Below, one piece after another: positions 28,415-39,523 of a DNA stretch of 64,000 nucleotides. Within the stretch, counting starts at the first letter, position 1, and every line of letters starts with the position of its first letter. A model generated the notes under the pieces. That model did not search any database. It saw only the letters and a program-made list of their open reading frames with translations, and was not told the origin of the DNA. The translations under genes and the position numbers were made by a program. The DNA comes from Polyangiaceae bacterium (GTDB lineage: Bacteria; Myxococcota_A; Polyangia; Polyangiales; Polyangiaceae), in NCBI GenBank assembly GCA_025937835.1, contig JAICQO010000004.1:1-64000 (forward strand). The letters run 5' to 3'.

Positions 28415-29334
28415 GCCGCTGCCTCGGCGAGCCGCAAGAGCGCGTAGCCGCGCCAGCCGAGGCTTCGGACGACGGCGCTGAACACCCGCCGCTTCCGCGC
28501 CATAGGCACCGACAGATCCGGCTGATACCCCCGCAGCGCCTCGAGCCCGTCCGCGCGCTCGAGCAAGTCGATCGCGTGGAACTCGAGGTTCACGAAGGGC
28601 TCGCCGATCACCAGGCGCGTTAGCGCTTGCGCTCCGAGCTCGCCGGATAACGTGAGCGCCGTGCCGATGAACGGCAATCGCGCGCCGCGCGTCACCTGGA
28701 TCGGCAATTCGACGAGGCCCCCGCCGCGCTCGAAGTAGCGCTTGCCCACGCGGTACGGCCGCGTCGGCGCGCGCAGCATCTCTCGACCGGCGAGGATGGA
28801 CTCGGAGCGCCGGCCACGCAGGGCGAGCGCGGCGTGGGCCGCGAGCTTGGCGGCGTAGTAGGGCGGGCTCGGGAAGACCGAAGAGTCGTAGTCGTGACCG
28901 GCCTCGCGCACGACCTCGAGCAGCTCGTCCGTCATCAGGTAGCCGGGCGCGCGAAAACCCCGCGGGCGCGCGCCGAGGGTGCGCTCGATGGCGTCGGCCG
29001 CTCCCCTCACCTGTTCGCGCTGCTCTGCGCGGGAACGCCGGACCAGGTCGTACGGGTGATCGAGCGTGTGGTTGGCGATCTCGTGGCCGAGCGCGTGGGC
29101 GCGGCGGATGCGTTCGGCGAAGCTCGGCCGTTCGAGCTCGCGCGCGACGACGAACAGCGTGAGCGGTGCGCCGAGCTCCGCAGCGAATTCGAGGAATCGG
29201 TCGAGCGCGAGGTCGAGCAGCGCGCCCGCGGCTTCGGGGTTCGGGGACTCGAGACCGTGGATCCGGTGGTAGAGCCCCACCGGATCCAGATCTACGGACA
29301 GCGCGCACTGCCGTTCGGTGCGCGCTGCTTCCAC
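28402..29334 (-). CDS. Polysaccharide deacetylase (NodB-homology) family protein
   Basis: LSVDLDPVGLYHRIHG; LGHEIANHTLDHPYDLVRRSRAEQREQVRGAADAIERTLGARPRGFRAPGY. Confidence 0.85.
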   Translation of the reverse strand: MEAARTERQCALSVDLDPVGLYHRIHGLESPNPEAAGALLDLALDRFLEFAAELGAPLTLFVVARELERPSFAERIRRAHALGHEIANHTLDHPYDLVRRSRAEQREQVRGAADAIERTLGARPRGFRAPGYLMTDELLEVVREAGHDYDSSVFPSPPYYAAKLAAHAALALRGRRSESILAGREMLRAPTRPYRVGKRYFERGGGLVELPIQVTRGARLPFIGTALTLSGELGAQALTRLVIGEPFVNLEFHAIDLLERADGLEALRGYQPDLSVPMARKRRVFSAVVRSLGWRGYALLRLAEAAAHSP

Positions 29335-29344
29335 TCGGGGCCTC

Positions 29345-30277
29345 TCAGCCGCCGGCCATCTTCGCGACCTCAGCCGCGAAGTCGTCGCCCTGCGGCTTCT
29401 CGACGCCCTCGCCGCGCTCGAAGCGAGCGAAGCGGGTGACCGAGATTTCGCCGCCCAGCTTGGTGCCGAGCTCGCGACGGAGCTGATCGACGGTCTTGCC
29501 GCTCTCGAGGACGCTGTCCTGCTCGAGTAAGCAGACTTCCTTGAGCCACTTGGCGATCTTGCCTTCGATGATCTTGGGGCGCGCCTTCTCGGGCTTGCCC
29601 TCTTCGACCAGCTGGGCGTCGAAGATCTCCGACTGCTTGGCCTTGGCCTCCGCCGGGACCTCCGCGGACGACAGGAACTGCGGGCCCATCGCCGCCGCCT
29701 GCATCGCGGTGTTCTCGAGGAAGCTCGTGAAGTCGGGGGACTTCGCGGCCGCGTCGCTGCCGGCGCGGGCCGAGATCAGGACGCCGATCTTGCCGCCCAT
29801 GTGGACGTAAGAGTGGACGGCGCCGGGGCCGTCGACGGTCAGGCGTTCCCAACGGCGCACGGTGATGTTCTCACCGAGCTTGCCGACGAGCGCCTGGCGC
29901 GTGGCCTCGATCGTCTCCTTGCCGCCCGGGAAGGGCTCGGCGCCGAGATCCGCGCCGTTCTTGGCGCGGGTCGCGGCGTCCGCCACGCCCTCGGCGAAGG
30001 CGACGAAGTCGGCGTTGCGCGCCGCGAAGTCGGTCTGGATGTTGACCTCCACGATCACGCCGCTCTTCTGGTCCGCGGCGACGCGCGCGAGCACGAGCCC
30101 CTCGGACGCGACCGCGCCTGCGCGCTTCGCGCTCTTGGCGAGGCCCTTCTTGAGGATGATCTCGACGGCCTTTTCCATGTCGCCGCCGGCTTCGACCATC
30201 GCGCTGCGACAATCGTTGAGACCCGCCTGGGTCCGATCGCGCAGCTCCTTGACTTGCTGCATGCTGGGTTGAGTCAT
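29345..30277 (-). CDS. tsf: Elongation factor Ts
   Basis: VKELRDRTQAGLNDCRSAMVEAGGDMEKAVEIILKKGLAKSAKRAGAVASEGLV; downstream of rpsB. Confidence 0.97.
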   Translation of the reverse strand: MTQPSMQQVKELRDRTQAGLNDCRSAMVEAGGDMEKAVEIILKKGLAKSAKRAGAVASEGLVLARVAADQKSGVIVEVNIQTDFAARNADFVAFAEGVADAATRAKNGADLGAEPFPGGKETIEATRQALVGKLGENITVRRWERLTVDGPGAVHSYVHMGGKIGVLISARAGSDAAAKSPDFTSFLENTAMQAAAMGPQFLSSAEVPAEAKAKQSEIFDAQLVEEGKPEKARPKIIEGKIAKWLKEVCLLEQDSVLESGKTVDQLRRELGTKLGGEISVTRFARFERGEGVEKPQGDDFAAEVAKMAGG

Positions 30278-30280
30278 GGC

Positions 30281-31144
<864 letters not shown>

Positions 31145-31276
31145 GTGCGCTGACTCCTTTCGGTTGAATCCTCCGCCCCGCGTCGGGCTAACCTCTCGCT
31201 GCCGTTTCTGGCTTCGAGAAGCACCGGGCCCGATCGCTGCGCTGGGGCGTGCGGTTTTGGGGGCGCGGAAGCTAGC

Positions 31277-32974
31277 TTACAGCCCGGAAGCAGGCAAGGC
31301 CTGCTCGGCCGGGGCTGGGCGCTTTGGCGCGGGGGTCGGGGCCGGCTCGGCAGCCACGTGCGCCGGCCGCTCGCTGCGGGTAACCCGTGCGCGGCGCGGG
31401 CCGTCCACTCTGGCTGGACGCGGGTTCGAGGTGGTCGACGCCAGCGGCGCCGGAGCCGAGGCGAGCGGCGGGGGCGCGGGCGCCGTGGGGGGTGCGGACG
31501 CCGCCGGGGGCGCCTCTGGGCGCAGCGCCACGCGTTCGGCCGTGAGCCTGGTCGTGGCGGGCGACGCGACGGGAGCGGGCGGCGCGGCGGCTTCGTCCCC
31601 ACCACGCAGGAGCAGCGCGCCGAGCCCCATCGCGAGCCCGAGCAGACTGAGACCCGCCCAGGGCAGCCAGCGATGACCGGCGCGGAAATCGGGGATCGGC
31701 GTGAGCTCCGGACGAAACTCGCCGGAGCGCTTGCGGGACGAGGGCGTCTCCGACGGCGTGAGCGGGTGCTTGGTGCGGGTCGGCGGCACCGGCGTCGACG
31801 TCAGGCGTTCGGTCGCCGGCGGACTCGTGCTCGCGGGAACGGCAGACGCTTCGGGCACCAGGTTGCCCGGGGCGCCGCTCAACGCGCGCACGGTCGCAGC
31901 CGTCGGCTCGAACGCCGCCCCGAGCGCCAGATCGGTGGGCGCGACGGCAGCGGCGTGAGCGTCGGAATCGCGCGTCCAGGCAATCGGACCCGCCGAGCTC
32001 GTTTCCATCGTGGTGCGGCGGCTCGCGACGCCGTCCGGACGCGTGGTGTCGGGAGCGGGCGCCGCGGAGAGCGTCGGTAAGAACGCGACCGCGGCTTTTT
32101 CGTTCGCCTTCGCGATCTCGTTCCAGCGCTCACGCAGGTGCGTGAGGAGCGCCGAGACATCGAGCGCCGAGGCGGGGCGCTGCTCGCGATCTTTCGCTAG
32201 CATCTGCTCGATGACGGCGTCGAGCTCGGCCGGCACGCCGTGTGTGAGCGCCGACAGGCGCGGGGCCGAGCGCGTGAGATGCGCGACGAGCAGCTCCTTC
32301 GAGTCGCGCGCGTCCTCGAACGGGTTCACGCCCGTGATCATCTCGAACAGGATCAGACCGGTGGAGTAGATGTCCGAACGGCTGTCCACGGGCTCGCCGC
32401 TCGCCTGTTCGGGAGACATGTAGCGGGGCGTGCCGATCGCGACGCCGCGCGCCGTGACCACGCCCGGATCATCGGCGATCTTCGCCACGCCGAAGTCCAG
32501 GATCTTCGGGTTTTCGCCGCCGACCATGAAGATGTTCGGCGGCTTGATGTCGCGATGGACCACGCCGATCTGGTGGGCTGCGGCGAGGCCGTCGAGCACG
32601 CGCGCCGCGACGCTCAACGCCTCGGGGACCGGGAAGCGCCGGGCCTTGCGCATCTTCACCGCGAGCGTCTCGCCCTCGAGCCGCTCCATCACGTAGAAGG
32701 GCACGCCACCCGACGACGTGCCGGCGTCGGTCACCGTCACGATGTTCGGATGCTCGAGTCGACCGAGCGCGCGCCACTCGTTGCGCAAGCGCAACACGAG
32801 GTCGTGGCGGCGCGCGAGCTGTCGCAGCAACGCCTTCAGCACGAAGCGCTTGCCGAGCTCGACGTGCTCGACTTCGTACACCGAGCCCATGCCGCCCACG
32901 CCGATCAGGCGTGTCACGCGGTAGCGTGTTCCGGCGATTATTTCGCCGTCCTTGAATTCTCGGTAGTCGCTCAC
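31277..32974 (-). CDS. Ser/Thr protein kinase with Pro/Ala-rich tail and a TM segment
   Basis: YRVTRLIGVGGMGSVYEVEHVELGKRFVLKAL; GVVHRDIKPPNIFMVGGENPKILDFGVAKI; GTPRYMSPEQASG; TM WLPWAGLSLLGLAMGLGALLL. Confidence 0.93.
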   Translation of the reverse strand: MSDYREFKDGEIIAGTRYRVTRLIGVGGMGSVYEVEHVELGKRFVLKALLRQLARRHDLVLRLRNEWRALGRLEHPNIVTVTDAGTSSGGVPFYVMERLEGETLAVKMRKARRFPVPEALSVAARVLDGLAAAHQIGVVHRDIKPPNIFMVGGENPKILDFGVAKIADDPGVVTARGVAIGTPRYMSPEQASGEPVDSRSDIYSTGLILFEMITGVNPFEDARDSKELLVAHLTRSAPRLSALTHGVPAELDAVIEQMLAKDREQRPASALDVSALLTHLRERWNEIAKANEKAAVAFLPTLSAAPAPDTTRPDGVASRRTTMETSSAGPIAWTRDSDAHAAAVAPTDLALGAAFEPTAATVRALSGAPGNLVPEASAVPASTSPPATERLTSTPVPPTRTKHPLTPSETPSSRKRSGEFRPELTPIPDFRAGHRWLPWAGLSLLGLAMGLGALLLRGGDEAAAPPAPVASPATTRLTAERVALRPEAPPAASAPPTAPAPPPLASAPAPLASTTSNPRPARVDGPRRARVTRSERPAHVAAEPAPTPAPKRPAPAEQALPASGL

Positions 32975-33212
32975 GCTCAGGGGTGACGAGCCGGCCCGCG
33001 AGACCGACGCGGACCGCTGCAGGGCGCAGGATGCAACGCCTTCTCCGCGGCGTCGAGCGGCCAATGATACTGAACAGGTGACCGGACCCTTGGTCGGTTT
33101 CCGTCAGTTGGCAGGCTGCTTTCGCCAGTGAATCGCGCTCGACAGGCCGGCGGCCCGTTCTGGGTCCCCACACGCGGGCGCGCGGCGATTCCGTAATAAG
33201 CTCCGCGCCCTC

Positions 33213-33503
33213 ATGGCCATCACCCGCGAAACCGTGCTGCACGTGGCACGCCTCGCGCGCCTCCAGCTCGACACGCACGAGCTCGAGCCGCTGCAGAACG
33301 ATCTCGGCCGTTTTCTCGAGTATGTCGAGACCTTGAACGAGCTCGACACCTCCTCGATCCCGGAGACGTCGCAGGTCGCCGTGGAGGAAGCGCCGCTCCG
33401 GCCCGATCGCGTTCAGCCGGGGGTGAGCACGGAGCGCGCCCTCGCTGAAGCGCCGCGCAAGGCCGGCGGCGGCTTCGCGGTTCCCGCCTTCGTGGACGAA
33501 TGA
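33213..33503 (+). CDS. gatC: Asp-tRNA(Asn)/Glu-tRNA(Gln) amidotransferase subunit C
   Basis: [54 protein letters not shown]. Confidence 0.96.
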   Translation: MAITRETVLHVARLARLQLDTHELEPLQNDLGRFLEYVETLNELDTSSIPETSQVAVEEAPLRPDRVQPGVSTERALAEAPRKAGGGFAVPAFVDE

Positions 33504-35002
33504 CGATGAACGCATTGGATCGCTCGATTCCTGAAATTGCCGCGGGCGTCGCCAGCGGCGAGCTCGATCCCGTGGCGCTCGTCAGCGAGTCGCTGTCGCG
33601 CATCGCCGCGCAGTCGTCACTGAACGCGTTCCTGACCGTCTCCTCCGAGCCCGCGCTCGCCGCGGCTGAAGCGGTGAAGCGAAGCCGCGCCAACGGCGAA
33701 GCGCTCGGCCCGCTCGCGGGCGTACCGATCGCGATCAAGGACGCGCTGTGTACGCTCGACGCGCCCACCACCTGCGCCTCGAAGATCCTGACGCGCGCCG
33801 CGAAGGACCATGTCGGCGGCTCCGAGCCGTCGCAAGGCTTCCGGCCGCCTTACGACGCCACGGTCGTGGCCCGGCTGCGAGCTGCCGGCGCGATCATCGT
33901 CGGAAAGACCAACATGGACGAGTTCGCGATGGGCTCGTCCGGCGAAAACAGCGCCTTCGGCCCGCCGAAGAACCCGCACGATCCGACGCGCACGGCGGGC
34001 GGCTCGAGCGGCGGCAGCGCCGCGGCCGTGAGCGCGGGGCTCGCGCCGGGCGCGCTCGGCAGCGACACGGGCGGCTCGATCCGGCAACCGGCGGCGCTGA
34101 CCGGCTGCGTCGGCGTGAAGCCGAGCTACGGCCGCGTCTCTCGCTACGGGCTGATCGCATTCGCGTCGAGCCTCGACCAGGTCGGGCCGTTCGCGCGGGA
34201 CGTGCGCTCGGCAGCGCGCCTGCTCGAGGTGATCTCGGGCCGCGACGAGCGCGATTCGACCAGCTCGACCAAGCCGGTCGGCGCCTACGAGAAGGCCTGC
34301 GAGGCCAGCGTGAAGGGCCTGCGCATCGGCGTCCCGAGCGAGTACTTCGGCGAGGGCCTCGATCCGGCGGTGCGGACCAGCATCGAGCAGGCGATTGCCA
34401 AGCTCGAGTCGGAAGGCGTGAGCGTCCGCCCCGTCGCGCTGCCTCACACGCGCTACGGCATCGCCACCTATTACATCGTCGCGACCGCCGAGGCCTCGAG
34501 CAACCTGGCGCGCTTCGACGGCGTTCGCTTCGGTCTGCGCGTCGAGCCGGCGCGCGGCGATCTGAACACGATGTACGGCAAGACGCGCGACCACGGCTTC
34601 GGGCGCGAGGTCAAGCGCCGGATCCTGCTCGGCACCTACGTGCTGAGCGCCGGCTACTACGACGCCTACTACCGCAAGGCCCAGCGTGTGCGCACGCTGA
34701 TCCGGCGCGACTTCTTGAACGCGTTCGAAGAGGTCGATCTGATCGCGGCGCCGACCAGCCCGACCCCGGCGTTCAAGCTCGGGGAAAAGGTCGACGACCC
34801 GATGGCCATGTACCTCGCCGACATCTACACGCTGCCCGCGAGCCTGGCGGGGATCGCCGGGCTCAGCGTGCCGTGCTCGCCGACCCCGAAGACCGCCGAG
34901 CGGCCGAGCCTGCCCGTGGGCTTGCAGCTGCTCGGGCCGGCCTTCGCCGAAGAGCGGCTGTTCACGGTCGCGGCCGCGGTCGAGCGGCTGTGTCGTCCGT
35001 GA
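33500..35002 (+). CDS. gatA: Asp-tRNA(Asn)/Glu-tRNA(Gln) amidotransferase subunit A
   Basis: Amidase signature: [76 protein letters not shown]. Confidence 0.97.
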   Translation: MTMNALDRSIPEIAAGVASGELDPVALVSESLSRIAAQSSLNAFLTVSSEPALAAAEAVKRSRANGEALGPLAGVPIAIKDALCTLDAPTTCASKILTRAAKDHVGGSEPSQGFRPPYDATVVARLRAAGAIIVGKTNMDEFAMGSSGENSAFGPPKNPHDPTRTAGGSSGGSAAAVSAGLAPGALGSDTGGSIRQPAALTGCVGVKPSYGRVSRYGLIAFASSLDQVGPFARDVRSAARLLEVISGRDERDSTSSTKPVGAYEKACEASVKGLRIGVPSEYFGEGLDPAVRTSIEQAIAKLESEGVSVRPVALPHTRYGIATYYIVATAEASSNLARFDGVRFGLRVEPARGDLNTMYGKTRDHGFGREVKRRILLGTYVLSAGYYDAYYRKAQRVRTLIRRDFLNAFEEVDLIAAPTSPTPAFKLGEKVDDPMAMYLADIYTLPASLAGIAGLSVPCSPTPKTAERPSLPVGLQLLGPAFAEERLFTVAAAVERLCRP

Positions 35003-35586
35003 GCGAGGCGCCCGAGTTCCGTGAGGTCACCGCCGCCGACGCGCCGGCGCTGAACGAGCTGTTCCGCCGCTCGGCGTGCGGCTGTCACTGCCGCTACTGG
35101 CATTTCCAGGGGGACAAGAACGCCTGGCTCGATCGGCTGCGCTTCACCCCCGAGGATTCGGCGCGCGAGCTGACGGCCGCGCTGTCCGATGCGGCGCTCG
35201 GGCTCCAGGGCGTGGTCGCGGTCGAGGGCGCGCGCGTAACGGGCTGGATGAAGATCTGCGCCGCGCCCCGGCTCGCCAAGCTCTATGCGCAGCGCCCGTA
35301 CCGCGGCATGCCGAACCTGGCGGCGGACCGGCCCGGCGTCTTCGCGATCGGCTGCGCGCTGGTAGACCCGGCCGAGCGCCGCCGGGGGCTCACACGCGGC
35401 CTGCTGGATGCTGCCCTCGATGCGGCCCGGCGCGCCGGTGCCACGGCGGTCGAAGCCTTTCCCCGGGACGGCACCCTGCTAGGTGACGAGGAGCTGTGGA
35501 TGGGGCCGTACCAGATCTTCGTGGAGCGAGGCTTTCGGATCGCGCAGGCGATCGGGCAGTATCCGGTTCTCCGCAAAGAGCTCTAG
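34999..35586 (+). CDS. GNAT-family N-acetyltransferase-like protein
   Basis: GTG start overlaps the gatA stop (GTGA); [78 protein letters not shown]. Confidence 0.75.
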   Translation: MSEAPEFREVTAADAPALNELFRRSACGCHCRYWHFQGDKNAWLDRLRFTPEDSARELTAALSDAALGLQGVVAVEGARVTGWMKICAAPRLAKLYAQRPYRGMPNLAADRPGVFAIGCALVDPAERRRGLTRGLLDAALDAARRAGATAVEAFPRDGTLLGDEELWMGPYQIFVERGFRIAQAIGQYPVLRKEL

Positions 35587-35633
35587 CCCAGGAAACCAGC
35601 CTGTCTCCCCTGCTCCGCCAGCAACGCCTCGAA

Positions 35634-37277
35634 GTGCTCTCGGCGCTGATCGACGAGTGCAGCCGTGCGAGCTCGGATCCCATCGAGGCCGCGCTCGACG
35701 CGCTGGTCGATGCGACGGCGGCGCGGCGCGCTGCGGCGTTCGCCAACGACGGGCGCGACGAGCCGCGCGCCGAACGCAGGCTCGGTGATCCGATCTCGTT
35801 CCGCTCGAGCCGCATGCCGGCCGCGCTGCGCGAGCTCTCGGACCGCGCGTTCCACGCCGGCTCGACCCAGTGCTGGATCGACGTCGGCGACGGGGCGGAG
35901 CCGTCGCCGAATTTCTCGAGCCTCGGAGCGCGCTGCGTGTTGTGCGTGCCGCTGCCGAGCTCCGGCCCCGAGTCGATGGCGCTGCTGCTGCTGTTCGACG
36001 ACCGCGCCATGCTCGACGAGGAGACCCGGAGCTTCGTGGATGCAGTGGCCGGCGTCGCGGCGCTCGCCCGCGACCGGGCGCCGCGCGAAACGTCGTTCCC
36101 TCGCTCGAGCGGCCCGGTCGAGACCAGCCGTGGCCCCGAGCTCGAGCTGTACGCGCGCACCATCGCTCAGGAGCTATCGGGCCCGGTCGCGGCGCTCGGC
36201 TATCTCGGTGAGGAGCTCGGCCAGCTGGAGTCGCGCCTGCGCGGGCTGCTCGACCCTGGCGACACGGCCGCCGCCGAGCTGCTCGCGGACTTTGCGGACG
36301 TCCAGGCCGAGCTCGGCAGCGTCGCGGCCCGCGTCGGCGCGACGGCCACGGGCTTGCTCGCCAAGGACACCGAACCAAAGAGCCCGTCGCGCTTCGACCT
36401 CGGCGAGGTCGTGAGCCAGGCGCTGTCCCTGAACCGCGAGAAGCTCGATCGCCGCGGGATCCGCCTGGACGAGCGCATCGAGCCGGGCAGCCTGACCTTC
36501 GGTCGACGCGGCGGCGTGGCCCGCGTGGTCCAGAACCTGCTCGCGCACAGCGCGCGCGCCGCCGAAAGCCAACCCGAAGGCTACGTCGGCGTGCGCGTGT
36601 TCTCCGAAAACCAGAGCGTGGTGCTCGAGGTCGAAACCAACGGCACGACCGCCCCCCAGCCGGCCGCCAAAGAGCTCGAAAAGCCGCTCTCGCAGACCAG
36701 CGCCGGTGTGGAGCTCAAGCTCGCGATCGAGGTCGTCGCCGCCCACGGCGGACACGTCGAGGTCTCGAACCTGGGCGGTGGCGGCTCGAGCTTTCGCGTG
36801 GTGTTGCCGGGGCTTCCGGTGCTGGAGGCCCCCACGCCATCGCGTCGACTCGGCGGCGCGCGCCCGCGAAAGATCTTGCTCGTCGATGACGAGCCGATGT
36901 TCGCGCGCAGCATCCGCCGTGCTCTGCGTCCCCACGACGTGCGGCTCGCCGGAACGGCCTCGGAGGCCGAGCTCGTGCTGCTCGACTCGAGCTACGAGCC
37001 CGATCTGGTCGTTTGTGACGTGTTCCTGCCGGGCCGCAACGGGAACGTCCTCCACGAACGGATCCGCGGCGTCCGGCCCGAGATTGCGGCGCGCTTCGTG
37101 TTCGTCACGGGCGGCGCGCTCGGCAAGGACGAAGCCGACTACCTGCGCGCCTCGGGCTGCCCGACCTTGTTCAAGCCGCTCGACACGGCGGGGCTCCTGG
37201 AGTTGCTCGAATCGCGCGGCGCCGAGCCGACGGGTGTCCGCACGCTCGCGCCCTCGCAGCCGCCCCCTTCGAGCTAG
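35634..37277 (+). CDS. Histidine kinase-like protein with degenerate catalytic motifs plus intact C-terminal receiver domain (start uncertain; ORF open from 35496)
   Basis: HisKA-like YARTIAQELSGPVAALGYL (Q where H is expected); degraded ATPase motifs; receiver KILLVDDEPMFARSIRRAL, LVVCDVFLPGRNG, FVFVTGG, LFKPLD. Confidence 0.8.
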   Translation: MLSALIDECSRASSDPIEAALDALVDATAARRAAAFANDGRDEPRAERRLGDPISFRSSRMPAALRELSDRAFHAGSTQCWIDVGDGAEPSPNFSSLGARCVLCVPLPSSGPESMALLLLFDDRAMLDEETRSFVDAVAGVAALARDRAPRETSFPRSSGPVETSRGPELELYARTIAQELSGPVAALGYLGEELGQLESRLRGLLDPGDTAAAELLADFADVQAELGSVAARVGATATGLLAKDTEPKSPSRFDLGEVVSQALSLNREKLDRRGIRLDERIEPGSLTFGRRGGVARVVQNLLAHSARAAESQPEGYVGVRVFSENQSVVLEVETNGTTAPQPAAKELEKPLSQTSAGVELKLAIEVVAAHGGHVEVSNLGGGGSSFRVVLPGLPVLEAPTPSRRLGGARPRKILLVDDEPMFARSIRRALRPHDVRLAGTASEAELVLLDSSYEPDLVVCDVFLPGRNGNVLHERIRGVRPEIAARFVFVTGGALGKDEADYLRASGCPTLFKPLDTAGLLELLESRGAEPTGVRTLAPSQPPPSS

Positions 37278-37366
37278 CTGTTCTCAGGGGCGGCACGCGC
37301 CGCCCCACGCGCTCGCTCTTTCCGTCGGAGCTTCCGCGAAGCGGCACATTCCTAACCGTTGTCGCT

Positions 37367-39325
37367 CTAGAAACTGCCGCCGGGGGCCGCCAGGACGCCG
37401 CGCGAGAGTCCTATGAACACGGCTCGCAGCGCATCGGGCCGGGTCATGAGCCCTTCTTTCGGGGCGTTCGCCACGAGGCGGCTGATGGTGCCCGAGGCGA
37501 CGGCTGCGGCGAGCGCTGCGGCCTCGGGCTCGCTCAGCCCGAGCTCTGCCACGGCCCCCTCGGGTGCGTCGCCGCGGCGCAGAACGGCTCGGGAGGTCGG
37601 AGCCAGCAGGCCGGCGATCTCTTCGATGTCGTAGGCCTCGCGCAGCGCGCGCGTCACGAGCGTGGCGCCCGGGTGCCGCGAACGCGGGCTCTGTTCACCG
37701 CTCGTCACGCCCTCGAAGAACGCGAGCGTCCCGCTGCGTAGCGTGAACAACTCCTGAAAGCGCGCCTCGAGCTGCGCGATGAGCTCCCGCTCCAGCACGC
37801 TCGGCGCGAGCGCACCCATGCTGACCAGGATTTCTCCGAGGTGCATGGCGCCGCGGGCCCTGAGCTCGACCGCTTGAGTGAGCGCGGCGGGCTCGACCAG
37901 CCCGTCCGCGGCCAGCCGCATGCCGATCAGCTCGTCGCGCGCGGTGCTGCTGACGAAGCTCGGCTGCCCATCGACCAGAAACACGCGGCGCTCGCGATCC
38001 CCCGCGCGCGCGCACAAAAGCCCGGTGGCTCCGCTGGTCACGAGCGAATAGACACGGGTCGGCAGGGTGCGCGCCTCGATCGGCGCGGTCCACTTGGCCT
38101 TGGCGAGCTCGGGCTCACCGAAACGGAACGCCATGCGCTGGAGCAGCTCGGCGGCGCCCGGCAGCTCGCCCGCGCGCCGGACCCCGCCGCGCGTCGCGGC
38201 ATATTCCATGTGCTCGCGCACTCGCCCCGTCGCCGCTTGCTCCAGCAATGCCGGGCCAATCGGCGGCCGCTCCGGCTCGGGGCGCACGGTTGGACGGGCG
38301 GAGAGCTTGTTGGCCGATGCCAACGGCGAGGTCGGGTGCTCGTCCGTGCGCGGCATCGTGGTGCGCATCGAACGCACGCCGCTCACCGACGGCATGATGC
38401 CGAGCGTGAGCAACCACACGCCGAGCTCGCCGTCGTCGAGCACGTGGTCGTTCTTGGCGGCGAAGGCCTCGAGCGCTTGGGCGAACTCGGCCGCCGTCTG
38501 GAAGCGATCCCAGGGCTGGCGCTTGAGCGCGCGGCGCGTGATGGCGAGCAGCTCCGGCGGTATGTTCGCGCTCTGGCGCTCGAGCGTGCTGAGGTCCGCT
38601 TCGTGGATGCGAGTCAGCACCTCGAGCTCGTCACGCCCGGAAAACAGCGGACATGCGGTCAGCATCTCCGCGAGCAAGATCCCGACGGCGAACACGTCGC
38701 TCCGAGGATCGACCTCGGCGCCGATCACCTGCTCGGGGGACATGTAGCCGAGCTTGCCCTTCAGCTCCCCAGGATCCGTACGCCGGTCGAGCGTCACGCC
38801 GCGCACGATCCCGAAATCGGCGAGCTTTACCTCGCCCATTCGGCTGATCAGCACGTTACCGGGCGACACGTCGCGGTGCACGAGGCCGAGTGGCCGGCCA
38901 TGCTCATCCGCCGCTTGATGTGCGTGAGAAAGCCCACGCAGCACGTCCCGAGCGATCAACACCGCGAGCGCGATCGGGAAGCTCGAGCGCTTGCCGGCGA
39001 CGTGGCGGAGCAGGCGGGCGAGCGAGACGCCGTCCACGTACTCCATGGCCATGAACAGCTCGCCCTGGCTCTCGCCAAAGTCCACGACCTCGACGATGTT
39101 CGGGTGCTGTAGCCCGGCGCAGATCCGCGCCTCGTCGATGAACATCGACACGAACCGCTGATCTTTGGCGAGATCGGGCAAGATCCGCTTGATCGCGAAG
39201 CGCTTGGCAAACCCGTGCGGCCCTGCACGCCTGCCCACGAACACCTCGGCCATCCCGCCCAGACCTAGGCGCTCCCCGAGCACGTACGGCCCGAGCCGGA
39301 GCGCAGCGGAAGCGGGCTCCACCAT
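37367..39325 (-). CDS. Ser/Thr protein kinase with C-terminal DUF4388-like region
   Basis: YVLGERLGLGGMAEVFVGRRAGPHGFAKRFAIKRIL; LVHRDVSPGNVLISRMGEVKLADFGIVRG; GYMSPEQVIG; C-terminal GLLCARAGDRERRVFLVDGQPSFVSST. Confidence 0.92.
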   Translation of the reverse strand: MVEPASAALRLGPYVLGERLGLGGMAEVFVGRRAGPHGFAKRFAIKRILPDLAKDQRFVSMFIDEARICAGLQHPNIVEVVDFGESQGELFMAMEYVDGVSLARLLRHVAGKRSSFPIALAVLIARDVLRGLSHAHQAADEHGRPLGLVHRDVSPGNVLISRMGEVKLADFGIVRGVTLDRRTDPGELKGKLGYMSPEQVIGAEVDPRSDVFAVGILLAEMLTACPLFSGRDELEVLTRIHEADLSTLERQSANIPPELLAITRRALKRQPWDRFQTAAEFAQALEAFAAKNDHVLDDGELGVWLLTLGIMPSVSGVRSMRTTMPRTDEHPTSPLASANKLSARPTVRPEPERPPIGPALLEQAATGRVREHMEYAATRGGVRRAGELPGAAELLQRMAFRFGEPELAKAKWTAPIEARTLPTRVYSLVTSGATGLLCARAGDRERRVFLVDGQPSFVSSTARDELIGMRLAADGLVEPAALTQAVELRARGAMHLGEILVSMGALAPSVLERELIAQLEARFQELFTLRSGTLAFFEGVTSGEQSPRSRHPGATLVTRALREAYDIEEIAGLLAPTSRAVLRRGDAPEGAVAELGLSEPEAAALAAAVASGTISRLVANAPKEGLMTRPDALRAVFIGLSRGVLAAPGGSF

Positions 39326-39523
39326 AGTAGCGAAGTCTAGACTACACGCTTTTCGGGAGCCACGCTTTCGACTAGCACTAGCGCGAGAAATCACTGCTTT
39401 GACTTCCACCCACATCGCAGCCCTTCGGGTGAGCTCCCCTACACCGTGTCCACCGTGTCTCATCGATCTTTCAGGCCGATTTTTCGGCAACGGCTCAGCC
39501 GAGCGCGCGCTGGGGAGTGACGT

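Noticed and set aside
31269-31278. Palindrome AAGCTAGCTT upstream of rpsB
   Set aside because: Ten bases, overlapping the end of the neighbouring kinase gene; too short and isolated to call an operator.
33748-34998. First part of the 612-aa ORF 33748..35586
   Set aside because: Out-of-frame reading of gatA; only the last 196 codons (from GTG 34999) form a plausible GNAT protein.
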